Origin: Harmothoe impar
Lineage: Eukaryota > Annelida > Polychaeta > Phyllodocida > Polynoidae
Assembly: GCA_947462335.1 (NCBI GenBank)
Contig: OX381717.1
Location: 45,737,523-45,801,522, forward strand
Direction of reading: 5' to 3'
Length of the DNA stretch: 64,000 nt
Shown: one piece after another, positions 11,601 to 21,770 of the stretch
How positions within the stretch are numbered: position 1 is the first letter of the stretch
Layout: every line of letters begins with the position of its first letter
Program-made: the position numbers and the translations under genes
The notes under the pieces: model-generated
Told to the model about the DNA's origin: nothing
The model's input: the letters and a program-made list of their open reading frames with translations, nothing else
Database searches by the model: none

Positions 11601-12010
11601 TCATCATGGTTCACGGCCATCATGTTTCACGGTCATCATGTTTCATGGTCATCATGGTTCATAGCCATCATGGTTCATGGCCATCATGGTTTATGGTTCA
11701 TGGCCATCATGGTTCATGGTTCATGGCCATGGTTCACGGCCATCACGGTTCAAGGTCATCATGGTTCATGGCCATCATGGTTCACAGTCATCATGGTTCA
11801 TGGTCATCATGGTTCATGGCCATCATGGTTCACGGCCATCTTGGTTCATGGCTCATGATTATCATGGTTAAGGGCCATCATGGTTCATGATTATCATGGT
11901 TCTCAGTCATCTTGGTTCACTGCCATCATGGTCCACTGCCATCATGGTCCACCATCATCATGGTCGTTATGGTTCACAGTTATGGTTTACCACCATCATG
12001 ATTCATGGTC
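8641..12010. repeat. 16-bp minisatellite, about 3.4 kb
   Basis: About 200 copies of GGCCATCATGGTTCAT with C/T variation (CATGG versus CACGG, GGCC versus GGTC) and some 8-10-bp partial units. Because 16 is not a multiple of 3, all three forward frames cycle through the same 16-residue peptide (MVHGHHGSWPSWFMAI) and stay open for up to 452 codons; the reverse complement has regular TGA stops. The open frames therefore follow from the unit and are not evidence of a protein. Higher-order repeats are visible: about 586 bp between 9071 and 9657, and 618-746 bp between 10640-11160 and 11260-11910. Confidence 0.95.
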
Positions 12011-12300
12011 AGCATGGTGACACCCTGAGTCTCCTGTGATGTAAATCACACGCCTATTCATTGCCATCACCAACAAAAGGGTGTCCTCATAGAGATAAAT
12101 AACCAGGATTTAGTTATTTGACAAAGAAAGTCTAGTTTTTCAGCATTTTATAGTTCTTGAATAGAATACCTCTTGTTTATACAACTATATAACCCAGGGC
12201 AATCCCATAAGTGCGATATTATGGGGAAAACTAATGGAGCTGATGGCCAAAATCTCTTCAAACAACTATTAGTGCCTTCTAGTGAACGTTGAACATGCAA
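12011..12300. other. anonymous sequence
   Basis: Flank of the minisatellite; nothing recognised. Confidence 0.4.
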
Positions 12301-12640
12301 AATTGGACCAACATTTGGTTTCCTCTCCTTGCTGGGAATCTTGCCAATGTTAACCCAACATTAATTTGTCAACGTTGGCCTGTCATGGATTAATTTATGC
12401 TGTACCAATTTGGCAGATGACTATGAGTATTGCCAATGTTGGTACAACAGAGATTTACCAACGTTGGTACAACATGAATTATCCGATGTTGTAACGTAGG
12501 CAGATCACTGGGAGTATAGCCAATGTTGGTAAGACATAAATTTGCCAACATTGTAATAGCGTCCGCAGTTCAACATTCATACAACATTGATATACTGCTG
12601 GGGACGGGGGACCGTTGCCAACGTTGGCCCAACGTATCCT
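12301..12640. repeat. degenerate tandem repeat with CCAACGTTGG palindromes
   Basis: Words such as GCCAATGTTGGTACAACA, CCAACGTTGG and GTTGGCCCAACGT recur about every 55-65 bp, 6-7 times, with considerable decay. Non-coding. Confidence 0.7.
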
Positions 12641-12714
12641 TACTAGCTGGGGCGTGATCTTTAAAAAAGCACCTTTGTGCAAGGTGCACTATGGCCTCCC
12701 CCCCCCTCCCCCCA

Positions 12715-13225
12715 GTACATGTCACATACGCAACAAGGGACGAACCTTCGAAGTCACTAGACGCCGCCCATTCTCCGCGTAATCTTGAATCGCCACTTTT
12801 CCGGTAATCTTAATAGTTCCCCCCCCCCCAAAAGTTTGATACACCGTTTGATTACGGGTAAAATGGGTTGACTAGATGCCACCCATTTTACCTGTAATCT
12901 TAAAAACCCATTTCATAAAATAAAAAGAAGGGACAAAGAAAAATGGGGTGCGGGGGCAGAGCCCCCGATATAAACAACAATGTGGCAGTCGAATGTGACC
13001 AACTTACAGTGGTACCATCTAGAAGATAGGCCTGGACATTGAATAAGATTACTGGAAAAGTGCGCATTTTAAGATTACAGGTAAAATGGATGACATCTAC
13101 AGATTGCACCACCTAGTGGAAAAAAAATAAAGATTACGTGAAAAGTTGACTTTTTAAGATTACGGGTAAAATGGGTGGCATCTAGTGACTTCGCAGGTTT
13201 GTCCCCACGTGCGTTACATACCGCA
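12715..13225. mobile_element. MITE-like element with repeated GATTACNGGTAAAATGG modules
   Basis: The left end (CGAAGTCACTAGACGCC, CCCATTCT, GTAATCTT) and right end (AAGATTACGGGTAAAATGG, GGCATCTAGTGACTTCG) are imperfect inverted repeats of about 100 bp. Further copies of the GTAATCTT/AAGATTAC module sit inside at 12850-12900 and 13070-13100 in both orientations. No open frame of substance. Confidence 0.65.
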
Positions 13226-13990
13226 GTGGCTTGACTAAGCACAGGGGTCTCAAATAATCGCATGTATTGAAAGGGCAGGGTTGATAGGGGTATTGAAATA
13301 AAAATATTAGGCTATTTTTGTATCTTGAACAAGTGTAGGTCTTATATGAGCGCTGGGTAATTGGCACCATCTAAATTCATAGGTGTGGGTGAAATTATTC
13401 AAGCAACTACAGCATTGAGATTTGCAGCGTCATGGTTTGGGCAGACACATGTTCAGTCAGTTGCACTATGGAATAGTTCCCTAAATCTATAGTTGTATTC
13501 GGCCAGTTTAGGGCACATCTGGATATCAATATGTGACAAAACTAACATAATAAGACAGTAACCATGACCATCCATGGGAAAACCAGCCGTTTGCACCCCT
13601 TACGTAAGGCTGGTTTTCTCGTTCACGCTCAACATAAATTAAAGTCCACATACCCAGAGGTTACAGTCAGGATTTGTTTGCACACAATAGGGCCCATATT
13701 AATTGAAGCAATCAAGAACCTGTGACCTTCCCTTTACAAGACCCATCATCTCCATGTTCTCGGGCTTGTATCACTCCTGAGTACTTCTCTGAAGCTAAGG
13801 AATATTACTATGTCAGGCTAGGAGGGCGGAATTGCTACTCACCCTGGTGCTAGACTCGTGCATAGTTTGGTTTAGTTCAGGAGCCAAATGGATATGGAGT
13901 GGTGAGATCCCAATACAGTGCTGCCATCTATGGCAGTTTGGGGAACTTGTTACTGTCGGCTTCAATGGGGCAGAGTGCTAATAAGAGGGG
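13226..13990. other. anonymous sequence with one short hairpin
   Basis: A perfect 11-bp stem GAAAACCAGCC (13578-13588) with GGCTGGTTTTC (13609-13619) and a 20-nt loop is the only structure seen. No gene. Confidence 0.45.
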
Positions 13991-14215
13991 GTATAGATGG
14001 GGGGTCCCCACGTCGCATGTCGATTTTAAGAATTGGCCATGTCACATGTCCATGTCGCTTAATAATCCCCATGTCCCATGTCGATTTTAAAATTTCTCAT
14101 GTCCCCTGTCACTATCTTTTCAAACCTCATGTCCCATGTCACTAAGCCTCATGTCGCATGTCGATTTTAAGAAATGGCCATGTCGCCGTGTCGAATTTAG
14201 CCATCCACCCCCATA
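13991..14215 (+). mobile_element. CATGTC-rich repeat, copy 3
   Basis: The most complete copy: it starts TATAGATGGGGGGTCCCC, has modules of CATGTCGATTTTAAG, and ends GTCGAATTTAGCCATCCACCCCCATATA. The ends form a short imperfect inverted repeat (TATAGATGGGGG against TATATGGGGGTGG). Confidence 0.75.
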
Positions 14216-14750
14216 TAAGAGACAATCTAAAATACTCTTTTCAACCACAAGCAATGAAGCTCCCTCAATGCCCCATCTGCATGTTTATACAGCAGATATC
14301 ATTCTATTCATTTCCTTTTTAGATTCAGTGGAACTACCCTTAAATGCCCAGCGCCCTACATATAGAGCTGAGTACCTGTCCCGACTGCACTCTGACTGAC
14401 TGGACGTGCAGTAAGATCTGCAGGTTTAAAAAATTTCAGTAACTGTCTAATCTTAGGCTTCATGCATAGACAACCCAATGTCAGGTCAACTAGCCTAGAT
14501 TTCTCTATTCTCAAACAATTGATGCCTCTAATATGTAGCAGGTATACAGGGGGAAGTCTTTTTGATATGGGTGTATCATTGATGAGTTGTTATATATTGT
14601 AGTTTTTGAGTATGATGGCATTTTCTCAGACATGCTGAGTTGGGGACAGTTGGAGAGAACACACAGCAACGTTGTAGTTCCCCTCTTCCCCGAGAGATGG
14701 AGTCCTTGCAGTTGGAACCCCCTCTAATGTCAGGCGTCAGTGCCTGCTAT
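14216..14750. other. anonymous sequence with a shared about 90-bp repeat
   Basis: The block at 14338-14427 (AGAGCTGAGTACCTGTCCCG to GTGCAGTAAGATCTGC) is nearly identical to 19537-19622. Both copies carry a TATATA-like word just before it. This is a dispersed repeat; a core-promoter origin is possible but unproven. Confidence 0.6.
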
Positions 14751-15213
14751 AGGCCTCAGACAGGGAATTACTCCCCCACTATACTTTAATATAGCATGAC
14801 ATGCAATAAATTGTATTATAAGGAGGTATTGAAGGAAAAGTCTATCATACGTCACTACAATGAACCTTCATACATAATCTATTAAAGTATAAGGAGACTT
14901 TGTTCACAAAAATCTGAAATGCCACTCCTAAATGTCTACAAACCTCCATGACCGGCCAGTTCTGCAGTGAATAAATTCATTTCAGACCCAACTCAGATAC
15001 ACCCCAAAACAAAGGCCTTTACCTCCAAGAACCATGTTTTATTGCATGTCATATGATTTAGAATTTATATAGGGGCACCTGTGATTTTTAACAGAATTTT
15101 AGAAAATCCCCTAACTATTTTGACCACCCAGAACTCATCTGGTATTCTGTGCGGAGTCAGTCTTTCAGTAAGGATGCACCGACTGACCTCGGGGAATTCC
15201 CTATTTGAGACCT
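14751..15213 (+). repeat. 463-bp direct repeat, copy 1
   Basis: Runs from AGGCCTCAGACAGGG to TATTTGAGACCT and is essentially identical to 16121-16583; I saw one substitution (CACCGACTG versus CACCAACTG). Its two ends are weakly inverted (AGGCCTCAGA against AGGTCTCAAA). It does not start TG or end CA, so it is not a typical LTR. Confidence 0.9.
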
Positions 15214-16120
15214 GCATGGAGAGGCGTGCTTTTCATATTTTCTGAAAATCATTTTTTCATGTGCCCTTGTGTGTTTGAAGTATGAATATGAACTTTTATT
15301 GGCCCTATGCAACTCTTTCCTATAATACAGAGACTTGTTTATGTCAAACTACCAACCTGAATAGTAGCGTTTCCAGCCCTTGACCTCTGGACTGAGCTTC
15401 TATAGGCTAAAACATGAATTTCTATAGGAAATAGTGCTGACAGAGCCATAAAATTGCACAGGCAGGTTACTAAGGGGCTGCTGATGATGTTACAATCAAT
15501 AAATATATTGCCCTCTATTGAATTGTGTGAATATTCTCATGACAATGTATTAAGGATGGCAATAATCGGGTGTAAAATCCTACAAATTCATGAAAAGTGG
15601 TCATTTTGACCACAATGGCATACCATAATTATTATCAATCCCTGACCTCATTCTTAAGCATACATATTTGGGCAATGTTCATTGAAAAAAAGATGCATGT
15701 CAGAACAATGTGTAGCTTGCTATGAACTGCCAATGGACAGCTCTTGATGCTCGGAGACAGCCTGTCGGAGCTATGCTTTACGCAGAAAATCACACCGACA
15801 ACTGTTCTGCAGGCCCCAAACCTGGATTATTATGGGGAAATGGAATCTGTGCTCCTAATAGGGTCTATTCAATAGTAAAAACTGCACCTCCTATGAACTT
15901 AGGCCCATTTTCATAGATTCTATAGGTTAAACATAATAAATCCTCAAATTTGTCGCTGTCAATTACCCCAAAAAGGTGGATTTTAATGATTTTCAACCAA
16001 CATTGCACACCCCAGTAGGCCTAATTGTCCCAAAACATTTAAAACTAAGCTAAACCAATTGAATGATTAACTTTTCAATAATCCCCCAGACATTGTAGTT
16101 TATATAACTGTATCTGGTGC
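15214..16120. other. 907-bp spacer between the 463-bp repeats
   Basis: A 64-codon frame at 15722-15916 has no recognisable domain. Short TTCTATAGG-type words recur. No reverse transcriptase, primer site or RNA gene seen. Confidence 0.4.
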
Positions 16121-16583
16121 AGGCCTCAGACAGGGAATTACTCCCCCACTATACTTTAATATAGCATGACATGCAATAAATTGTATTATAAGGAGGTATT
16201 GAAGGAAAAGTCTATCATACGTCACTACAATGAACCTTCATACATAATCTATTAAAGTATAAGGAGACTTTGTTCACAAAAATCTGAAATGCCACTCCTA
16301 AATGTCTACAAACCTCCATGACCGGCCAGTTCTGCAGTGAATAAATTCATTTCAGACCCAACTCAGATACACCCCAAAACAAAGGCCTTTACCTCCAAGA
16401 ACCATGTTTTATTGCATGTCATATGATTTAGAATTTATATAGGGGCACCTGTGATTTTTAACAGAATTTTAGAAAATCCCCTAACTATTTTGACCACCCA
16501 GAACTCATCTGGTATTCTGTGCGGAGTCAGTCTTTCAGTAAGGATGCACCAACTGACCTCGGGGAATTCCCTATTTGAGACCT
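16121..16583 (+). repeat. 463-bp direct repeat, copy 2
   Basis: Partner of 14751-15213, offset by 1370 bp. The two flanks of each copy share no convincing target-site duplication, so a recent segmental duplication is as likely as two insertions. Confidence 0.9.
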
Positions 16584-16761
16584 ATAACATATTCCCCGCT
16601 CCTGCCCCATTGACTATAGAGTCAAAGGCACTGCTTGCAGGATCCAACCCATGATGCACAGAATAACTGCATGGTCAGTGATAGCAAACCACTGTATTGG
16701 TCATGTGGCAGTGTGACTTCTATACTTTGATTGCCAAAACTGATAAAATATCTGATTATTA

Positions 16762-17100
16762 TGGAAGGCCGGAGCGCCATTGCCAATTGCTAATTGCCAA
16801 TTGGCGGCCATCTTGGTTCTCGGACATCAGGTTCTCGGACATTAGGTCCTCTGACAATGGGGTTTCGGAAGTTAGGTTCAGAATGTATGTGGTTTACAAT
16901 AAGTTTGGTTTAGCATTGTAAACTTAAGGTTAAAGAGTAAAATATCCGAGCACCTAATGTCCGAGCACACACAAAATTCAGGCATTCTTTTTGATGGGTC
17001 AAATGTTCAAGCACCACCCCTAACGTCCAAGCATCCCCCTTGCAATAAATAAATGAATTAATCAATAAAATGTTCGGACATTGGGCGCACCGGCTTTCCA
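16762..17100. mobile_element. MITE with TA target duplication
   Basis: The ends TGGAAGGCCGGAGCGCC (left) and GGGCGCACCGGCTTTCCA (right) are inverted, with TA on both sides (16760-16761 and 17101-17102), as in Tc1/mariner-type elements. Subterminal copies of TCGGACATTAGGT and its complement recur. No transposase; 339 bp. Confidence 0.8.
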
Positions 17101-17102
17101 TA

Positions 17103-17271
17103 GATGTGGCTCCAGAGGGGTCAAAAGCGACCTGGCGACCTGGGCCGTTTTGGAGGCGACTTTCGACCTAATGCAATAATAAAAGTGACCTGGCGACTTT
17201 AAGACAAAATTGACAATACTTAATGGGGTCCAAAAAAGCGACTTTGTGACATATTAGATAGATTATCTTAC
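17103..17271 (-). other. start of the intron after the 17.3-kb leader exon
   Basis: Follows the donor of the leader exon on the minus strand. No homologue of the second exon at 44860-44943 could be found here or further down to 12 kb. Confidence 0.4.
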
Positions 17272-17344
17272 CTTGTGTTGTGTATACGCTTACAGACAGG
17301 AATAGTGCGGCCAGGGTGGTGACCCCGCGCAGCGTCACGGCCAT
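17272..17344 (-). CDS. signal-peptide exon of a paralogue of the LDLa gene
   Basis: ATG at 17344-17342 opens 24 codons plus one base, ending at a GTAAG donor (17271-17267). The peptide begins MAVTLRGVTTLAALF and ends VYTTQ: a short basic start, a hydrophobic core and a small-residue end, as in a secretory leader. It matches the leader at 46149-46221 at 19 of 24 residues and has the same length, phase and donor. The acceptor TTTTACATTGAAG lies just upstream of the ATG in both. No following LDLa exon was found on the minus strand down to 12 kb, so this is either a 5' gene fragment or a gene whose later exons are elsewhere or unrecognised. Confidence 0.7.
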
Positions 17345-17410
17345 CTTGAGTCTTCAATGTAAAACAGAAATAGTCACTGTAAGGGCTGCATAGTACTTTA
17401 GGGGGGGGGG

Positions 17411-18095
17411 GGGTAGATAGGGGGGGGGGGGTCCCCATGTCACGTGTCGATTTTAAGAAATGACCATGTCACATGTCACTAAGGGAAAAGTCATGTCACT
17501 AGTGTCACTAAGGGACTCATACATAGGAGTCTTGGGGTCACAGACCCGAGGAAAATTTAGAAAAATTGACAACCTACAGGCTGTGTCTCACGACCTTGAG
17601 CCAATGTTTTTGTCTCTGACCGGGTGCCGTCTCTGACCAGGTGCCGTCTCTGACCGGGTGCCGTCTCTGACCTGGTGTCAGAAAAACGTGTTTTTTAAAT
17701 GTTAAGCTATACTCATATATATAAGGATATATAAAAACGTTATGGCAGCTCTTATGTAATTATTATTAGCCTCCTCCTGTTGGTAGAACATAACTAAATT
17801 CCCAAAGTGACATCCGGTCAGAGACGGCACCCGGTCAGAGACGGCACCTGGTCAGAGACGGCACCCAGTCAGAGACAAAAACATTGGCTCAAGGTCGTGA
17901 GACACAGCCTACAGTGACAAAATCTGAAGAAAAAGTTGGGTAACTTACTCCCGGAACCTACTGTACTCCAAATGAGGGATTTTTATTTATGTCACTAAGC
18001 CCCATGTCACATGTCGATTTTAAGAAATAGCCATGTCACATGTCGATTTTAAGAAATGACCATGTCGCCATGTCGATTTTAGGGGTCTATACCCA
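17411..18095 (+). mobile_element. CATGTC-rich repeat, copy 4, split by another MITE
   Basis: Starts with a G-run and GGTCCCCATGTCACGTGTCG and ends ATGTCGATTTTAGGGGTC. It is interrupted at 17579-17909 by a GGCTGTGTCTCACG element and holds about 100 bp of other sequence on each side of it. Lies in the intron between the leader exon and the upstream 5' exon of the paralogue. Confidence 0.7.
17579..17909. mobile_element. GGCTGTGTCTCACG MITE, copy a
   Basis: Terminal inverted repeats GGCTGTGTCTCACGACC / GGTCGTGAGACACAGCC with target duplication TACA (17575-17578, 17910-17913). Inside each end are 3-4 direct copies of a 17-bp unit (GACCGGGTGCCGTCTCT). The AT-rich centre has no open frame. Superfamily unassigned; a 4-bp duplication is compatible with several DNA transposon groups. 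Confidence 0.9.
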
Positions 18096-18123
18096 TACTA
18101 TAAAGCGCTATGCCCTAGGTCGC

Positions 18124-18182
18124 CATGATTAATGAATGCAGAACTGGATAGTTACACAGCAGAGCTACATTCATGCATCATG
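18124..18182. repeat. TGATGCATGAATGCA hairpin, copy 1
   Basis: CATGATTAATGAATGCAG pairs with TACATTCATGCATCATG across about 25 nt. Same family as 19384, 40937, 45106, 46487, 53163 and 53258. Sits between the leader exon and the 5' exon of the paralogue. Confidence 0.7.
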
Positions 18183-18573
18183 ACGAGAAAATGCATCGCA
18201 TTGCACATAATAATTACTATCATTATAATGAACGATCTGACCCTTTTTTGGTGCACTCCCATGAAAATGTAACACCTCCCTAATACAAAAATTAATAATC
18301 CATCTTGTGCAAAATATATCTCCTCTATTTCAATAGATCCAGACACCCATTTGTTGTAACCAGTAACTCTCCTTGCTGCATTCATGCATCGTACTGAACC
18401 TACAGGCGTATACACGTCTGGAGGACCATAATGGTACACCACCACAGAGGTGCAATATGAGGATGAACAAAAAACCCTTAAGGCACCATAATATCATTGT
18501 CCAAGAGGGGATTTTAAATGTGTTATAGTGCAAATGGTATAATATCATATGCGAGGAATATGAAATAACTTAC

Positions 18574-18670
18574 TGTTCTATTCCCAAGGTGGTAGGCTTC
18601 AGGTCTGGAGTGTACCGGCGTATGGAGTCGTTTGGCACATTGGCTGATCCCTCCCTTCTGTGCACACCTC
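18574..18670 (-). other. putative 5' UTR exon of the paralogue
   Basis: On the minus strand a GTAAGT donor (18573-18568) follows sequence that resembles 46570-46680 (shared TCTATTC, GGTCTG, TTGGCTGAT, CACACCTCAGTGG). In both loci it lies upstream of the leader exon. The upstream limit is set by where similarity fades, not by a known start site. Confidence 0.45.
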
Positions 18671-19015
18671 AGTGGTTAGAGTAGGTTCAAGGAAAGTTCA
18701 CCGTATATATTTATATTTATATATAGAGTATACGACCAGACCAACCGGTATTTGTGGCTACACACCATTATTTTTCTATACAGTCTTCGCTCCCCCCCCC
18801 CCCCCCTTACTGACCCGCAATAACCAGCGGTCACAGGTTATTTCTATCCCTATGGCTCTGGGGGAGCGACACCCAACTGGTATAATTTCAGATTTTTATT
18901 GGCTTGTTTACATTTGAAAGCTACACTGTAGAAAAATTGTAACTTTAGGGTCCCTGATCATGTTTTTGATCATTTAGAATAGATAAAAAAGTAAACACAA
19001 AGGAACACTTGTTTT
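18671..19015. other. anonymous sequence upstream of the paralogue
   Basis: Contains a C-tract at 18790-18806 and TATATA words. It could hold the promoter of the minus-strand paralogue, but no motif decides this. Confidence 0.35.
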
Positions 19016-19089
19016 AGTCTGTTGACTGGGTTATTTCACTTGTTGAATGTCAGGTTCAACTCGTGAAATATAAACCCAGTGAACAGGCT
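19016..19089. ncRNA. pre-miRNA-like hairpin
   Basis: AGTCTGTTGACTGGGTT and following bases pair with the complement ending AACCCAGTGAACAGGCT: about 30 base pairs with one mismatch near the base, a 3-nt bulge and a 2-nt internal mismatch, closed by a 7-nt loop. Length and shape suit an animal pre-miRNA, but a small MITE would look the same; expression is unknown. Confidence 0.35.
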
Positions 19090-19860
19090 ATAAAGCAAGT
19101 AAACCTATGTCTATACTACTATATTGGCCATACACCATATCCTGCCTTGTTAATGTTTTACTGGTAAACTTAATAATTAAATATCTAATAATTAAACATC
19201 TAATATATGAATCCAAATAATATTATATTGTGCAAGAGTGACAATGATTACATTCACATTGTAAATTTACACCCATCTTACTAAATATGTAAAGCATCAA
19301 CAGCACTGATTGTCTTTACACTTTATAAGCTGCATAATACCTGAATACGTGTACTGCTTTAATGCAGTTTGCTCTTTGACGTCATGGTGCATGGATGCAG
19401 GCAGGACGAGTTAGTTACCAGTCCTTCATCTGGATGCATTCTTGCTTCATAATGTTTTTTTGAGTGGCCTCACCAACTCATTGCAACTCTTGGCTCCCCA
19501 GCCACCTATTGATATGCTGAAATCAAGACGTTTAAAGGCGCAGCGCCCCTATATATAGAGCTGAGTACCTGTCCCGACTGCACTCTGACTGTTACTGGAC
19601 GTGCAGTAAGATCTGCGGGTTTAAACCAATGCTAATATCAATGATATGATATAACACACCTTGGTTCATTATCTTTATACAACGGTTATCCACTATAGGC
19701 ACTCAAAACCAGTGCCTAAACTGGCCACCATGCATTAGCAGTGGATAACTGCACTTCTATGACGTCACATGGTGAGTTTTCACATAGACATGTATATTAC
19801 CTAGATAAGTAACCAAGCCTTCAGAGCCTACAGCATTGCCTCGCTATTGTTATCTATTAC
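19090..19860. other. anonymous sequence with two short repeats
   Basis: Includes a degenerate TGATGCATGAATGCA-type hairpin at 19384-19451 (GTGCATGGATGCAGGCAGGACG with TCATCTGGATGCATTC) and the about 90-bp repeat at 19537-19622 shared with 14338-14427. No gene. Confidence 0.5.
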
Positions 19861-19869
19861 ACTCAAATT

Positions 19870-19928
19870 CCGCTAGGTGGCAGCACAGTGGCACCTAGGT
19901 GGCTGCACTGGGCATGCAGGTGGCAGCT
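19870..19928 (+). promoter_or_regulatory. three CTCF-like motifs
   Basis: CCGCTAGGTGGCAGCA (19870), CACCTAGGTGGCTGCA (19892) and GCAGGTGGCAGC (19916) fit the CTCF core CCNNNAGGNGGC, all on the plus strand. They lie just left of the tandem array. Binding is an inference. Confidence 0.35.
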
Positions 19929-19984
19929 ATGCAAAGGGGTGCTATTGATACACCATGGTAATTTGAGAAACCTGGGTATTTCAG

Positions 19985-21440
19985 AAATGCCTAAACCATG
20001 TCCCTAGCATTTTTCAAAGTAGCCTATAATCAATAATTACGCTTTTCTTATCTTGTCTCGGTGTCGCGGACAAATTTGTGGACTGTAAAATACTGCCAGT
20101 GGCCAAACTTGAGAATTATTAAATAAATTGAAGGCATTAAAACACATTCTCTATACGATTTCAGGGACCTGGTCTAGAGTAGGGCTTTTCAGAACTGTTT
20201 GAATCATGTCCCTAGCATTTTTAGAAGTATGGTAGATAATTACACGTTTCTTATCTTATCTCGGGCTTGCTGGCTGATAACGCTACCGGGTCGGGATACC
20301 CCTCAAATAATAGTAAATCAAGTCCCATTCAGTCAATTTTCAACATATTATCGATTTAAAGACATCTCTGGAATCTGTAGAATGTCTGTTTTATGTTTTT
20401 ATATGTTTAAAGTCGATTTGGACAATATTAGTCAATGTTGGTGGGGCAGGTGACATATTTTAGAGAAATTTGTGGACCGTAAAATATTGTAAGTGACCGG
20501 ATTTGAGAATTATGAAATAAATTTAAAGCATAGAAACACACTGTGCATACGATTTCAGGGACCTGGCCTAGAGTAGGGCATTTCAGAACTGTTTGAATCA
20601 TGTCCCTAGCATTTTTAGAAGTATGGTAGATAATTACGCGTTTCTTATCTTATCTCGGGCTCGCTGGCTGATAACGCTACCAGGTCGGGATACCCCTCAA
20701 ATAATAGTAAATCAAGTCCCATTCAGTCAATTTTCAACATATTATCGATTTAAAGACATCTCTGGAATCTATAGAATGTCTGTTTTATGTTTTTATATGT
20801 TTAAAGTCGATTTGGACAATATTAGTCAATGTTGGTGGGGCAGGTGACATATTTTAGAGAAATTTGTGGACCGTAAAATATTGTAAGTGACCGGATTTGA
20901 AAATTATGAAATAAATTTAAAGCATAGAAACACACTGTGCATACGCTTTCAGGGACCTGGCCTAGAAAAGGGCTTTTTAGAACTGTTTGAATCATGTCCC
21001 TAGCATTTTTAGAAGTTTGGTAGATAATTACGCGTTTCTTATCTTATCTCGGGCTCGCTGGCTGATAACGCTACCGGGTCGGGATACCCCTCAAATAATA
21101 GTAAATCAAGTCCAATTCAGTCAATTTTCAACATAATTATTATCGATTTAAAGACACCTCTGGAATCTCTAGAATGTCTGTTTTATGTTTTTATATGTTT
21201 AAAGTCGATTTGGACAATATTAGTCAATGTTGGTGGGGCAGGTGGCATATTTTAGAGAAATTTGTGGACCGTAAAATATTGTAAGTGACCGGATTTGAGA
21301 ATTATGAAATAAATTTAAAGCATAGAAACACACTGTGCATACGCTTTCAGGGACCTGGCCTAGAAAAGGGCTTTTTAGAACTGTTTGAACCATGTTGCTA
21401 GCATTTTTGGAAGTATGATAGATAATTGCGCGTTTCTTAT
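19985..21440 (+). repeat. 394-bp tandem array, forward arm
   Basis: A divergent outer unit then three close copies (blocks starting TTTGAATCATGTCCCTAGC near 20200, 20594 and 20988), period about 394 bp. The 84-codon frames in two units are only a consequence of the repeat. At about 21440 the array reverses direction. Confidence 0.9.
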
Positions 21441-21770
21441 CATTATTCTCAATTCTGGTCACTGACAATATCTTATGATCCATGAATTTCTTTAAAATAT
21501 GCCACCTTCCCCACCAACATTGACTAATCTTGCCCAAATCCAATTCAACTGTTTATAAACATAAAACAGGCGTTGTAGGGATTCCAGAGATGTATTTACA
21601 TTCAAAATATGTTGAAAATTGACTGAATGGGACTTGAATTACTATACTTTGAGGGGTATCCGGAGGTGGCAGCGCTATCAGCCAGCGACCCTGAGATAAG
21701 ATAAGAAACGCGTAATTATCTATCATACTTCTAAAAATGCTAGCAACATGATTTAAACAGTTCTGGAAAG
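21441..21770 (-). repeat. 394-bp tandem array, inverted arm (part 1)
   Basis: From TCAATTCTGGTCACTGACAA the unit runs in reverse orientation and is cut at CTGGAAAG by the LTR element. It resumes at 35406. Confidence 0.9.

Noticed and set aside
8589..11890. Long forward open frames (up to 452 codons) in the minisatellite
   Set aside because: All three frames are open because the 16-bp unit has no stop in any frame; no independent coding evidence.
8641..12010. CRISPR-like array
   Set aside because: Units are contiguous, 16 bp, with no unique spacers, and the genome is eukaryotic.
14751..16583. 463-bp repeats as LTRs of a small retrotransposon
   Set aside because: No TG/CA ends, no primer site after copy 1, no target duplication at the outer flanks.
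20199..20847. Two similar 84-codon frames
   Set aside because: They lie at the same place in successive 394-bp units and are absent from the other units.
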